A stretch of 64,000 bases of DNA from Leptodontidium sp. MPI-SDFR-AT-0119 (GCA_020726505.1 JAHLEZ010000002.1:868001-932000), one strand, 5' to 3'; counted from the first letter of the stretch, positions 35,860-47,709 are shown. Translations and numbers: made by a program. Notes: generated by a model not told the origin, from the sequence alone.

Positions 35860-38800
35860 TCACTCATCAATCTCCTCAATCCTACTTGGAAACGCCCCTT
35901 CGATTCTCAATCTCGCCGCCCTCCCCAGGTCCACATTACTCTTCGAGGAACTCGGTCCCAATGCCCTCCTACCCTGTGGACCAACAGCGTCCTCCACTCC
36001 CTTATTATATGCGAAATAAAGCGCTTCCTGACTCTGTGCCAACATCTTCTTCTCCCCTATCAATTTCATACTCCTCCTATGTCTCGCCTCATCCTCTTCA
36101 TTGCGCAGCTGACTCATGCTCGCAGCCTGCTTCAATGCGTGCGAATTTCTCGCCTCCTGAATCCGCAATCGATCATTTTCCTTCGCGATGGCTGCCGCAT
36201 GAAGTTTTGCATCGTGAGCTTGACGAAGTTGGAATGCCCTGTTCTCACGATCTAACTTTGCTTGCTCAGCTTCTTGTTCCAGGGCGAGCTTTCTGCGTGC
36301 TGCTGCAAGTTCTCGTTGTTGCTTGTCTACTTCGCGGCGAATCTCCTCCTCCTCTTCTCTCTTGCGCCTCTCGGCGTCTTGTCGCTCTTTTTCTGCTTTC
36401 GCAATATGCTCAGGTGGATTGACCATATCCGGTGGCTGAGGTCCATTGATTTTCCAGTATCGGTCTTGAGCGTTGAAGTCTTTCAGCATTGTGATGAGAC
36501 TCTGGGATTGTGAGTTGTCCCCTCTACATTTACCCTTTTCAATATATTTAGTAGGCGAATAAGTATACTCGCCGTCCATGAACAAGTTGAAATCTCGGTT
36601 GATGTATTTGAATTGTCCGCATTCAAGGAATGCTCTTGTCATCATGTGTGGATTCGCGCTGTCAAGTGCATGCATCAAGACGGAACGATTGCCAGCTTGT
36701 GGAAGACGATCTTTCGTCAAAGCACCGCCTTTGATGAGGCATTCGATAGCTTTCTTCGCTGCAGTGATTTTCTGCGGAGTGGTCAATTGCGTTTTGAGGA
36801 GATGTGTCGGGGCTTGGAGGCACAGCTCGAACAGAGGAGGTCGACCTTCGAAGCGAGGGCACGGGAAATTTGGATCGTGGCCATTGCTGAGGAGGAGTGT
36901 GATTGCGTCCGCGTTGACAGTCCGAGCAGCTTCGTGAAGACTACCATCATTGGAAAGTGCTTTGGCGGCAAGTAATGCTTGCATACTTGCGAGGTCGTTC
37001 TTCCGGGCTGCTAAACTCAATGGGGACACAAAATTCTCATCAACTGCGTCAACGTCTGCGCCTGCGTTGAGGAGAGCCTGCACAATTGGCTGACGTCCAT
37101 GGTCAATCGCCAGATGAAGGAGCGGCTCAGGATGGTTATGAAGGTTGGCTGAAACGGTTCCAGTCAGCGAATTGTACTCAATAATGTACTCAACCATTTT
37201 TCACGCATCAAAAGAGGGACTCGTAACGGTATTAGGCTCACCTCGTCGACTTATCAAACACTCCATGATATGATCACCAATTTGATTCCCACCTGTCATG
37301 GCCCAGTATATGGCGGTGAATTTTCCACTTTCAGACGACATAGATTGGTCGATATTGAAGCCAGCATCCAATGTCGCCTCTAGAATGCTTAAGCTATTCG
37401 GGTAGTGCTTGATGCAGAGGAAGACTGGGGGCTCAGGTATATCGGGATGCATGTAATCAGGGTATAAATCATCTGCAGCCATTTCCATGAATGCCTGTAT
37501 CACCGCGAGGCATGAAGATTCGGGGAGGTTCGACACGAAGGCGTAAGGAAAGGCCATGGAAATCGATTCGGATGCTGGCTTCATAGCGAGCATTCTTCGT
37601 ACCAAGGCAGCCTCGCCCCTTTCTGTCGCAACCTGTAGCGCTTCTCCATCTCTGTGGTCAATATTTGCATGCTGGAGCAATGTTATTTCGAAGTGTCTTG
37701 CGCTCGGTTGTCCATCTTTTACGGCTCTGACCAAAGCATCATCAACTGCAATTCCCTCTGCTCCATTGTCGACCAGGATTGTCATGATTCGGAATGCCTC
37801 GTGCTTCTTCCAGAAGGGCTCGTCAGCCATGAGAGCTTCAAAGACTTTTGACGGAGCTGATCCATCTCTGCACTGTTCCAGCAAGAGTTTCAAAAGGACA
37901 GTGTTGAGGTTCTTAGCAGCAGTAATGAGGGGACGATATCCTTCATAATAGACTGAAGCGTGAAAAGACAGCAGAACCTCAATAGACGGCATATGAGGGC
38001 GCCTTTCCTGGACGAGACCATCCAATGCGGCAGCCAATTGATTATCGATTGCCTTTCCAGATTGAAGGATCAATTCCATGGCCCTAGGTCGGATCCTGTG
38101 ATCAAGGACCAGAGACGATTGAAAGACTCTGGACAAGATTTCGGGAGCAGGTCGGTGTGCGCTGCTGAGGAGCTTCTCTAGGAGACCAAGATTCCCGGTA
38201 CGACAGCAAGTATCTAGAGCTTCACCACCTAAAGTATTGACTGAAGCGCCGTACTTGAGAAGAAGTTCGCACAATGCCAATCCCTCCTGGCCCTGTTTTG
38301 TTGCATGCACCAGTGCTATATCGAGAGGCTGGCCTTGCAAACCGGCGTCAAGAATGAGACGGAGAATCTTCATCTTCTTCGCAGAAGGTGATGCCAACAG
38401 AGAAATCTCGAAAGCGCCGGTCAAACTAGCACTTTGAGGCTGCTGAAACTCTGCTCCAATCAACATTTCCAGGATGCCGATGTTCTCGGAACGAGCTGCT
38501 GCTGTAATCGATGCACCTCCGTCGAAGTCAACAGATGCTCTTGCTTCCAGAAGTATCCTGCAGAGTTCATCTTTCTGCCCTGTGACGGCTACCAGGAGAG
38601 CTTTGGAGCACGAATTTCGTGGTGGACCTGCGCCTACTAAGAGATGACAGAATTTCAACTGATCTCGGGGGTTTCGCAACCTCATAGCAGCGTCGAGGGC
38701 ATTGTCGAAGGACAGCTCGCTGGGTCGCTTAGCAAGCAATAGCTTCAGATGCTCTTGGTAGTTGCTTGTCACAGCCTGGCAGAGGGCGTATCCATTCTCA

Positions 38801-40536
38801 AAGTCAACGGACGCGCTACGGAGGATCAACCTCAGGAAGTCGATGTTGTGGTGCTCGACAGTCATAGCGATTATAAGACCTTTGTTGACTTCCTCACCTG
38901 TGGCACCGGCATTGATCAACTTCTGACATGCTTCAAATCGATGGTTAGAATCGCTGTAGCTCAAAGCTACGGCGAAAGCTCGATTCAAAGATGTGACATG
39001 TGGACGTCGCTCCAACAACATGTCTAGCAGAGCCATGTCGAATAGCTTGGTAGCTTCTAGTATGGGCTGACCATTGCCAGTGTTGACATCGGCACCTTTT
39101 CGAAGAAGCATTTGTGCAAGCCTTCGGCGTAGAAGGGTATCTCGAGTAGCAATTGCAATAGGTAAAGCGTCCGATAGTGCAGGAGCAGGAGGGTTACCCT
39201 CGAGTAACATATGCAGTAGATTTTCCTCGCCGGCTGCCACAGCTGAACCTATTGTGGTATCAACATCGGCACCATCCGAGACTAGGATGTAAACGATTCG
39301 ATCTTCTTTCGTTGTGTCTCGACCGGTTGTTGTGTTTCGATTCTGCAGCGCTATTTCCAATGCCTTATTCTTTGCTGTCTTGTTGGAATGTCGCGATAAC
39401 AATTGCACGACTTCAACATCGCCACATGTTGTCGCTTTCTCGAGCAAGTTGCTTGGCTCATCTGGTCGTTTTCTTGACATCACTCCAAGTGCACTGCTCT
39501 GCTGTGGGATGATGTTGATATCCCCGCCTGCTTTAATAAACTTTCCTAGGAGAACCTCAACGACTCCAGGTCCGGCAGTTTCGTGACCGTCAATAACGGA
39601 CTGGATAGCCCGGAATATCTCTCTTTGACTGAAGCTGGTGCGTTTGGACTTCGGCATAACGAAGCGCCTGAGTGAAGACCGTTTCTCGATCTTAGCATCC
39701 TTATCACGAAGAAGGATTTCCTGGGCCCTGGATTCGTCTTCCATCGTACGGAAGCCACTTCTTCCAGTATAGGCACCATGAGACTGGGGTACTGGTCGTA
39801 TGCTTGGAGTGGAATTACGATTGGTGTGGGGTTCCGACATGTAGTCTTGCATGTCGGACCTCGATGACCACCGTGAGTCGGCCGACGGACCAGGACTTGC
39901 ATCTAGCTCCTGCGGAGATGGAGAGCTCTGTTGATGGCCTCTTTTTCGAGACCAAGGACTTGAGTCTGCCGCGGAGTTGTCGTTGAAGTCATCTGTCGGC
40001 GAATGGGACTCCTCTGGCATGCGTTCGCGCTGAGAACCATAGGTTCTTCCTACAGCAGCAGGATGATAGCGTGAAAAGTGGTCCTCTGAGTGATGTGACT
40101 GGGATTCAGATCGGTGCTGAAAATTCGAAGTACGATCGTAATCTGAGGCAGTGGGATCTTGCACGTCTCTCCTTGCTGCCGAGAACTGCCTCGACCTGTG
40201 CGTATATTGAGGATCATTTTCCCCAGTGGGTACATTGTTGTGGCCGCTATATCTTTGTGACCGTGGTATATGTTGTGGTTGCCCCTGAGAATCCAAATCC
40301 TGTATCGGCAATGTGAACCCATCCTCCCTTCTCCAGGAACTATTCCTGGCACTGCTGGGATTCAAGCTGTTGCCAGCAGGTTGGCGGTATGTGGTTCTTC
40401 CTGGCATGGGGTACGAAGCCTCGTCAGAACCATTATTCTGATATTCCACATCTTCTCGGTGATCGATGTAGGGTCTTTGACTTGGTAGATCTCTGAGAGT
40501 TCTACCACTTGCTGACATCTCGGTTCGCCCAGCCAT
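35860..40536 (-). CDS. Large ankyrin-repeat protein, 1527 aa, unknown role
   Basis: Two exons, 40536-37242 and 37148-35860; the single intron is GTGAGC...TTTCAG, phase 1. Read without splicing it looks like two separate frames, but the join CLISRR|ANLHNHPEPLLHLAID restores one ankyrin repeat. The first 290 residues are disordered and charged (many Ser/Arg/Gln). A basic hinge (KRSSLRRFVMPKSKRTSF) precedes a long solenoid of divergent ankyrin repeats, with units such as LLHMLLEGN, ALDAAMRL and LLNAGADVDAVDE. The C-terminus is a long charged coiled coil (about 36050-36420). No enzymatic or NLR domain is present. Probably a scaffold; I cannot assign a pathway. Confidence 0.8.
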
Positions 40537-41162
40537 ATTCGAATGTCATGAAACTTGAAGGTTTGATGACACTTCCGCTTAGAAAATTGGTTAATGAACT
40601 GCTCAGGAGAAACCTGTGAACATCTGTGCTTCGATTCTGCCTTGTGCTGCGCACTAAACTAGAGAACGCCGTGTGACTTTCAGAAGCGGCAGTTTAATGA
40701 CCAGGCTGAGGCTCAAAACATGCAGTACAACCTCGGGGAAAACTTTAGTTGGTGGAGATTACGAACACAGAAAAAGGAAATGAATTGAACTGATAGTACA
40801 GGGGAGATAAAGAACGAGAGACTTATGAGTTCGTGGGCTGAGACCTGCGAGGACTGTGGCGCCCTCTGCGCCTTGTGAGGCTAGGCTGGGAAATTCATGT
40901 TGAAAGAATATTGCATATGCACCATCAGAACGCCTAGCAAGCCACCACATAAATATTGGCATGTGTCGAGTTTTGATTTGCACAAGACACGCCAGCCTCG
41001 TTGCTGGTTTATTTTTGGGGAAGTTCTCATGCGGTGTGATGCTGCACACCGAACGGCAGGAAATTGCATCCACACCTCAGCCGCAAGCGGCAAGCTCTTT
41101 GACTGCAAGGCTTGAACTTCGTGCCCTTGAAAGATACCGCACTTGTCTTCTCAATTTTGACC
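40537..41162. promoter_or_regulatory. Bidirectional promoter region, ankyrin gene / 425-aa gene
   Basis: 626 bp between divergent start codons. Short frames only; no specific site is claimed. Confidence 0.45.
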
Positions 41163-42489
41163 ATGGATCCAACACCAATTGTGGATGTTCGTTCTGGTGT
41201 TTCTTCAATTGTCCAAGAATTTTCTGAAGCTTTTGACCTTTTCCAGAAGTGGCGTACAGGAAGAGCCGGAAAGAAGGCTGTAGGGCAAGAAGAGTGCAAA
41301 ACTTCGTTGGAGGAAGGAAAATCGTCGATAGAAGACAAATTCAACAGGTGCTTGCAGCAACATGGAGCAAAATTCGAGCGAGGAGATAGTAAATTCTGAC
41401 AACCCCGACGTAAAACACACCTGCTTACGTTGACCAGGGGTATGTCTCGATGTCCTGATAGACACTCGAGCGAGGTTTCACAAAGCAGTTCTCGAGGTTT
41501 TGAGTCGAAGTGTCGCGGGGAAGTTGTTGAAAGGGGAGAAGATCGATCCCTTGGAGCTCATAAAGGCATGTGAGTCTACGAGGAAAGAGACAGTCCTGGC
41601 AATGGATGAACTCTTTCGGAGGATTTCAAATGGCATTGCTGGTCCATATACAATGACAGACCCTGGGGATGTGTTGCCTCCTATGCCACTTCGGCCTGTA
41701 CGAGTTCCCCAAGCTCTAGGGACCAACCCAAATTCAAGCCAGACGTCTGTCACAAGTAGTCTGCAAGATATTGGAAACGGAAGCTCAAGTCCGCGGCCGT
41801 TGCGTTCGCAACCATCACAAGCTTCTTTCGCAGGGACATTACCAGAAAGCGCCAACTCGAGCCAGACTTCATTTGGTACGCCTTTCGCTCCTATTCCTCA
41901 AAAGTCCAACACACAGATGCCGTCCACGTGGAGCCTTCCCGACTTCAACACTTCCCAAGCCTTGGTCAGAGCCAAGCCTTCGAGTTCTGCGACTGCCCTA
42001 TCGTGGATGAAGGACATGTTCCCTATCAAACCGATCCGCCCATACTACGACGTTACTCCTCTGAAGCCAACTCCTGATGTTGTGCCAACCTTCACTTACG
42101 ACGTCGATACGGCAGACATTTTGGAGGAGGGAGCAAGAGCAGCACAGAAGTTGTGGGCAGCTGCAGATTTCGAGGAGAACAATCGTCTTCGAGCACAAGC
42201 TCACTCTGCACCTATACCACAAGGGCCTTGGAAGAACATGTTTGGAGAGGACGAAGACGACGAGGAGGATCGGAGACCGCAAGCACCTCTTCCACAGAAG
42301 GAAGAAGCGCTATCGACGCATTCCGATGATGAGAACCCGCAAATGTTCTTGAGGCCCATACTTCCAGGTGCAAGACCGTCGTCAGCTCATGGGAGAAGGA
42401 GAGTTCGCAGTCAACCAGCGTTGGAATTTTCGGTAGTGACTCCAAGGTTTCGAAGGCATGTTAGCAATCCGGAGACCCGCCCGAAATAG
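41163..42489 (+). CDS. Uncharacterised fungal protein, 425 aa
   Basis: Two exons, 41163-41388 and 41438-42489, joined in phase 1 across a 49-bp intron (GTAAAT...ACCAG). The N-terminal 110 residues look folded and helical: IVQEFSEAFDLFQKW, then HGAKFERGDRVCLDVLID, then RARFHKAVLEVLSRS. The middle is Ser/Pro/Gln-rich and disordered. A conserved-looking tract, LSWMKDMFPIKPIRPYYD, is followed by a helical part (FTYDVDTADILEEG) and an acidic patch (GEDEDDEEDRRP). The end is basic. No membrane segment or signal peptide. I do not recognise a named family; a signalling or scaffold role is only a guess. Confidence 0.7.
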
Positions 42490-43042
42490 AGCAGCTTGGA
42501 ATAATTATTTCGAATTGGTTCATTATGAACCATGAAAGAAGCCAAGTCGTCCGTGATTGTTTCATCTGATACTGAGTCTGCAAGCTGCATGCGTAGGTAT
42601 CTCAACTAGGAATTTTAACATTTATGTGCAGCGTTAATCAAATGCAGCGCCCAAGAATCCAGCTCCAACCGCAACATAGTGTGACTTCCGCTAGTTCATG
42701 GGAAGCGTAAATGCTGTGACCGTTATCTACCTAATCCATTGTTGCCTTTACCATACCTTGAATAATTGAACTTTGCAACTCACGTATCTAGGTACTTTGT
42801 ACAGGAATGTCTCAGACGAACCGCTTCACTTCCAAAAATTCATATGATAAAGTCTACACTTGCAATGGTTTGAAGTCTAGTGTATTTCTCGCTGCTTTCT
42901 CTAGAAGCCCTTAACTGTTTGGGGAGATAAGTGGTCTTTCCGTTCAACTTCCAATCAGGATTAGTCGAGCAACTAGTGTGTGACCAATTCTCTCAAAAAG
43001 AGACCCTTCAACTTTGCCCGAAACAGCAAAAACAAAAATCCC
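42490..43042. other. Intergenic region upstream of tRNA terminator
   Basis: About 550 bp of 3' flank after the 425-aa gene. No open frame of note. Confidence 0.5.
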
Positions 43043-43048
43043 AAAAAA
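43043..43048 (-). terminator. Candidate Pol III terminator (T6) of the tRNA-Asn gene
   Basis: A run of six T on the transcribed minus strand, 22 nt beyond the tRNA 3' end at 43071, followed by another T5 run. This is the usual layout for RNA polymerase III termination. Confidence 0.65.
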
Positions 43049-43070
43049 CTTGAGAAAGAGTTGACTTAGT

Positions 43071-43224
43071 CTCCTCGGGGAGGGCTCGAACTATATTATG
43101 TTAGGATTAAGAGCTTCTAATTTCGAATGTTGTGAAAACGTACCCTCCAACCTCTCGATTTGAGAACACTGAGCAAGTCAGGTGTATAACAGTCGAACGC
43201 GCTAGCCAATTGCGCCACCGAGGA
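43071..43224 (-). tRNA. tRNA-Asn(GUU) with two introns
   Basis: The precursor runs 43224 to 43071. The acceptor stem is TCCTCGG/CCGAGGA (7 pairs), D-stem GCGC/GCGC, anticodon stem TTCGA/TCGAG (one T-G pair) and T-stem GGAGG/CCTCC (5 pairs). The anticodon loop CTGTTAA carries GTT (34-36), so it decodes Asn codons. Box A is TGGCGCAATTGG. Intron 1 is the normal position after nucleotide 37 (43186-43160, 27 nt). A second 53-nt insertion (43143-43091) interrupts the T-arm between positions 53 and 54. It begins GTACGT, has CTAAC near its end and finishes ATAG, like a fungal spliceosomal intron. Its terminal AG keeps AGTTCGAGCC as a near-consensus box B. The mature tRNA would be 74 nt before CCA addition. 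The identity is firm; removal of the second insertion is inferred. Confidence 0.85.
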
Positions 43225-43750
43225 TTGTGATATCCTGTGAGATATATGATTGGAAGTGCTTATTTGGCTACTCGTTATCCATCGTTTTTTGTCCAATTCG
43301 AACTTGTGCGTGGTGTGGGTGTAATTGGTGGGGACGATGGTTTAGCGAAGAGGTGGTATTGGTTGGGTGACTTCTTTATCCGTACCCTCTTTGTTCGTTA
43401 GCTAAGTCTATTCATTAGTACCTTTGTACCAACCTGCCTGGACTGGCTTTACCGGGACCCTTGGCATATAGCAGTTGTGAAGGAGGTACTCTATTTCAGG
43501 GCTCAGATTCAGCTCTCATGAAACTATTTTAGACTCGTCGAATTTCGAATCACAAAATCAACTTGAAGTTCTAGATCTACTAAGAGTCAGTACCCTGCCC
43601 ACCCACATGACTAGGGAGCAACAAAGGGAATCACAGCTAAATCACCGAGAGAACACGAGACCCGCTTTCCATGTATTATCATTACTACTCATGTACAGTT
43701 GCATGGTATATACAAGAAGTTATTCATCCCATCATCACCGTTCCCATTTT
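43225..43750. other. Intergenic region tRNA-Asn / GPI1
   Basis: About 525 bp including upstream flank of the tRNA and 3' flank of GPI1. No other RNA gene recognised. Confidence 0.5.
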
Positions 43751-46700
43751 TCAATGCCCATACTGCCTCCTCGTCCCGTTTAACCTCTTCCCATTGACTT
43801 TCAAGTCAAAAGTACTCATCTTCTTCGGGACTTCTGCCGTCAAAGCGTGCCACATCTCCATGACCCCAGCTCGCCTAGCTGGTAACATACTGTACTGTAG
43901 ACTGTACAGATTTTTTCGATGAATAGGCGGTACGAATTTCCCAGTTGCGAGACCGAGTAATACACGAGGCGACATGTAATGCTTGCGTATTCGGTGGCCG
44001 AGTTGGAAGTACTGGTGGAACATGGCGCGGAAAGTTAGAGGGACAGACTGTCGTTCGTCAGAAAAGTCCTTGATCTTCTGGAGATAATCCAGACTTACTT
44101 TGAGGTAGATGTGTGAAGTTGGCGGCACTGTGAGGCCGTTTGGCGAAGATGTAATGAGCTGGGCATCTCGAAGTTCGAAGCGAATGCCACCTAACATACA
44201 TTAAAATACATCTGTTAAGAATGCAGCGACAAAGTTACCTGGAAGGCGTTGCGAATCTTTGATTCGTAACATCAATGCGAAGAGAGGGAAGTGATTCAGA
44301 CAGGCAAGCAAGGTGTCCAGAGCAGCTTTCAGGGAGATGATGGCCATGCGTGCACATGCGAAAGTAAGGTAGAATACAATCACTGTTGGCAGCAGGAAGA
44401 AGAGGAGCGTAAACAAAATCGTGCCCAGAAGTAGTTGATCGAGATCGTAATCGCAGGAGTCAATGCGCTTTCTGAGTACGTTATGTTTTTTGCCTCTGAA
44501 GAGTTGGAAAAGCGATAGCAGAATTGTGTACTGCCAGTTGAAGATTCGGGCAGAGGCCAGGTAGAACGAGTATATATGGAGGGTCAGTATCGATAGTAGA
44601 TCCGAGAAGAGAGCTATCGGCATGCTGGCGCCTGCAAAGCTGGAGAAGCCGATGAACCAAATAATGTGAGGTAGCACAGGTCGCAGTAGTTCGATGCAGG
44701 CAAGCCAATGATCGATCACCCACCATGAGAGAGTCAGCACATGCAGAAACATCGGGGGAGGGGTCTTCTAACGAGAAAGAGGTCACCAAGAAAGGCAGCA
44801 AGCTCGTTGTTCAGCTTCAAACCTCCACTATAAATCGGCAAGTCAGTACATGGAGCAAGACTTATGAGAGCAGGGGTCCATACGGCCAGTACATGAGCCA
44901 ATCAATTGTACGTTGAAGGGCTTCAACTGAGTACAGTCGGAGGAACTCGTAGATGGATTCCGCGAGCCAGGTTGCGTTATCTATGATGAAACTTCCGAGC
45001 GCTATACCGATGATGACCTTTCAGGTGGGAAGTGGTTAGCAGCTCATTCGGGAAGAGAGGAAGTACAATTAGTTACGAACATCATTGCACACCAGCCAGA
45101 TTGAATTGTAGAATCTGATGTAATCTGGATGGCTATCTGTGACACTCTCCCAGTCCTTCTTTCTCTCGCGCAATCTGACATACTAATATCTGTTAGCGAC
45201 AACCCATGATGAGACATGACAAAAGGAAAGATGACAGGCTCCAGAAAATCCCGTCACCGCAGAGATCAAGGTTAATGATAGTATGCTCTCGCAAAGTCAG
45301 TATTATGGCCATCAGAGTTGACCTTCGCCAAAACGTCCAGCCCAACAATACTCTCGATGATCACAGTGAGAATCCCCGAATAACAGCGCCGCAAGGTAAT
45401 CGTGGACGACGATGCGACCTCACTTCAAGGAGAATCGGTAGACCTCATTCAGACGACTCAGGGTACATCGTGGCTTAGAACAAAACAATGTTTGAGAAGA
45501 TGAGATGCACCGCTGTGTGGAGACAGGTGTGCCGTTGTCGCCGTCGCCAATAAGCGTCCAACAGTGTAGGCAAGGAGTGAAGCAAATCAAGGATGGTGAT
45601 TTGCAGCAATTTGGCAAGAATGATACCGAGAACGTGGTCGATCGGGCGGCGTCCGACTCTGCGAGGTTGGTGAGTTTGGCCATCTTCTGGATGTGTTTTT
45701 TGATAGTCTCCAGAGCATTCCACCCCTACCACGAAGTCTTGGGTAATGATTAGGTACCGTCGTGGAATTTTACGAGAACAATAATGCCATAGAATCACCG
45801 CTGGTGATTTGCACGCCTTCCAAGAGACGTTTTGTCCGAAGACAGTGAGATTAGAGACAATAGAAGGCGACCTCCAAAAGATCAAGGTAGTGATGAGAAG
45901 CGTGTAAGGAGACACTGGACGTGAACGACAACGACATGACCAGTGGTGTTTGGGCTCCTAATCGGCTGCATGGACACCGCCCGATAATCGCTGAAGGTGA
46001 ATCTTTTGTCTTCTCGTGATTTCTCAAGTTCATACTGCTGGGACAGGCCTTGTTGCACGGCTTGCAGTAGAGCCTCTTCTCATGGACGTTCCTGACTCCA
46101 TCCGGCCTAAGACCCTTCAGAACGTTGATCTCTCCAATTTGTTTCGGATGCTTCGGTCCCTTCTCGTGCGCGTCAAGATCCCAGGGGGACTTGCAGGCAA
46201 GACGGCACGGTGCACAGAAGTGCTTCTGGGTTTCCATGACTCTCTTCCGGGACTTTTCTGGGCCGAGCGGTATCTCGCCGGATCCTCGCGATAAAATTTC
46301 ATTTGCATGGTACTGTGGCAGGCAAGACATCCTGCAAGGCTTTCCTCCCTCTGATGTTGAACATGGTTCTTCGAAATTACTTTCATATGCTCGGCGATGT
46401 GGCGTTTGAGCTCAGCTGCTTTCTTCTCACGCTCCTCAGGAGTCAACTTGAAGCCACCCTTGACACTTTCACGCAGGCAGTGCATCTTCACCAGGTGGGA
46501 AAGCACCTTCCAAGCAAGATACACCCAATGGGCAAGTACAATTTCGCGTGGTGTTCAACTGAAGGACGGTGCATCCAGAGGAAGGCACATCCACAAGCGA
46601 GTCGAATGTCGAATCCAGTTTGAGGACATTCAAGGCGGCTATTGTCGATTCCAATCCAGTAACATTCAGGGCAATTGGGCAAGGAGATATAGATAATTGA

Positions 46701-47709
46701 AAAGGGACTTACTTGCAATGGGAGGTAACAGAATTGAAGAAGACGGATCTCCACCTGCTGAGCTGTTGCTGAGACATCCTTCAACGCAGCATAGTCTGGT
46801 TTCGCTCTCCATTCCAGCACAAGAAGCAGAGTCTCGGCAGCTATTCGGTGGCATAGTAGTCCGAGTACGAAGGCCCTTCGAAGGATCGGGTAGAGGTAGA
46901 CAGTCACTATCTGCCAGATGGCCATCACCACGAAATCCTTCATGGTAGTAGCAGATTCAACAACGCGTTCTGATACGCTCAAACTTCGCCGAGATCGTCT
47001 CCCAACAAGCGAGATGTTCCTTTGGAGGAGCGTGTGTAGTTCTGACGAACAGTTAATCTGATTGACGATTCTTGGGAGGGCAAGCTCTTTTGGCGAAGTG
47101 GCATGTTTGCTCACAGTATGAAGCTTCAACTTCTCAACCAAGGCTTTCACTCGCTTCCTGTTCTTCAACTCTTCGCGCTCTTCCTCTGCGTCTACGGTTC
47201 CCGGTGCATGTGTTGCAATCTCGGACTTGTCCCCTAGAGCCAAAGAAATCGGGTTCAACGATATGTACTGCATTCGATGTGGTAATGGCCTGTCAAACAC
47301 AATGATTTGAATTGTGGATGCTCTTGCGCAGGATATTTGGGGAACCTTCAGACTCGATCCAATGGTTGCATGCATCTGTAGATTCTCGACCTCAACTCCT
47401 GGGGTGTTTGCGAGTCCTAGGACGTGCATTGATGACTGCCCACATAGTTCATGTATTCGCGCAATGGGATGAGTGGCATTTCGAAATAATGTCCCGACCT
47501 TCAGAGCATTTTCTACACTTCGCGCCTGGCTCGACGTCAGTCAATCCCTGGTTGACGATATTCCCACTACTCACGTCGACATCCTCCAGTATTGCCACCA
47601 CAAACACATCCAGCCCCGAGTTCCTCCATCCCACAATCACTCCTGGAGAGTCGGATTTCGGTATGTCCAGGGGCCAAAATATCCTCATGAGCCCATCATG
47701 CTCGGGCAT
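43751..47709 (-). CDS. GPI1: GPI1, GPI-GlcNAc transferase subunit (PIG-Q), 714 aa model
   Basis: ER membrane subunit of the complex that starts GPI-anchor synthesis by moving GlcNAc to phosphatidylinositol. Exons in frame: 47709-47571, 47512-46713, 45182-45081, 45017-44893, 44827-44773, 44722-44239, 44190-43751. Key blocks are MRIFWPLDIPKSDSPGVIVG, WQIVTVYLYPILRRAFVLG, SATAQQVEIRLLQFC, DYIRFYNSIWLVCND and KRIDSCDYDLDQLLLG. They are followed by several membrane helices and HRIRKHYMSPRVLLGLATG. Two anomalies: intron 2 is 1530 bp (45183-46712) and holds zinc-finger fragments, and intron 5 (44723-44772) starts GTTAGA but ends in GG rather than AG. With both removed the frame is intact. Start may be 47709 or the next Met at 47688. 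Confidence 0.82.
45998..46682 (-). pseudogene. Zinc-finger coding fragments inside GPI1 intron 2
   Basis: Same-strand, frame-shifted coding-like pieces inside the 1.53-kb intron. The best one (about 46216-45998) encodes FCAPCRLACKSPWDLDAHEK...H, a C-x2-C-x12-H-x5-H finger of the U1/matrin type. A second unit, YCKPCNKACPSSMNLRNHEK, has its last ligand replaced by Asp. Another frame (46524-46260) encodes a charged helix, EEREKKAAELKRHIAEHM, and a CLACH pair. An upstream piece carries CPEC. No single frame or clear set of introns joins them, so I call it a decayed gene copy; an active nested gene with more introns cannot be excluded. No transposon ends were found. Confidence 0.5.

Noticed and set aside
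39546..39902. Second minus-strand frame inside the ankyrin gene
   Set aside because: It overlaps exon 1 of the ankyrin gene in another phase and has no independent support.
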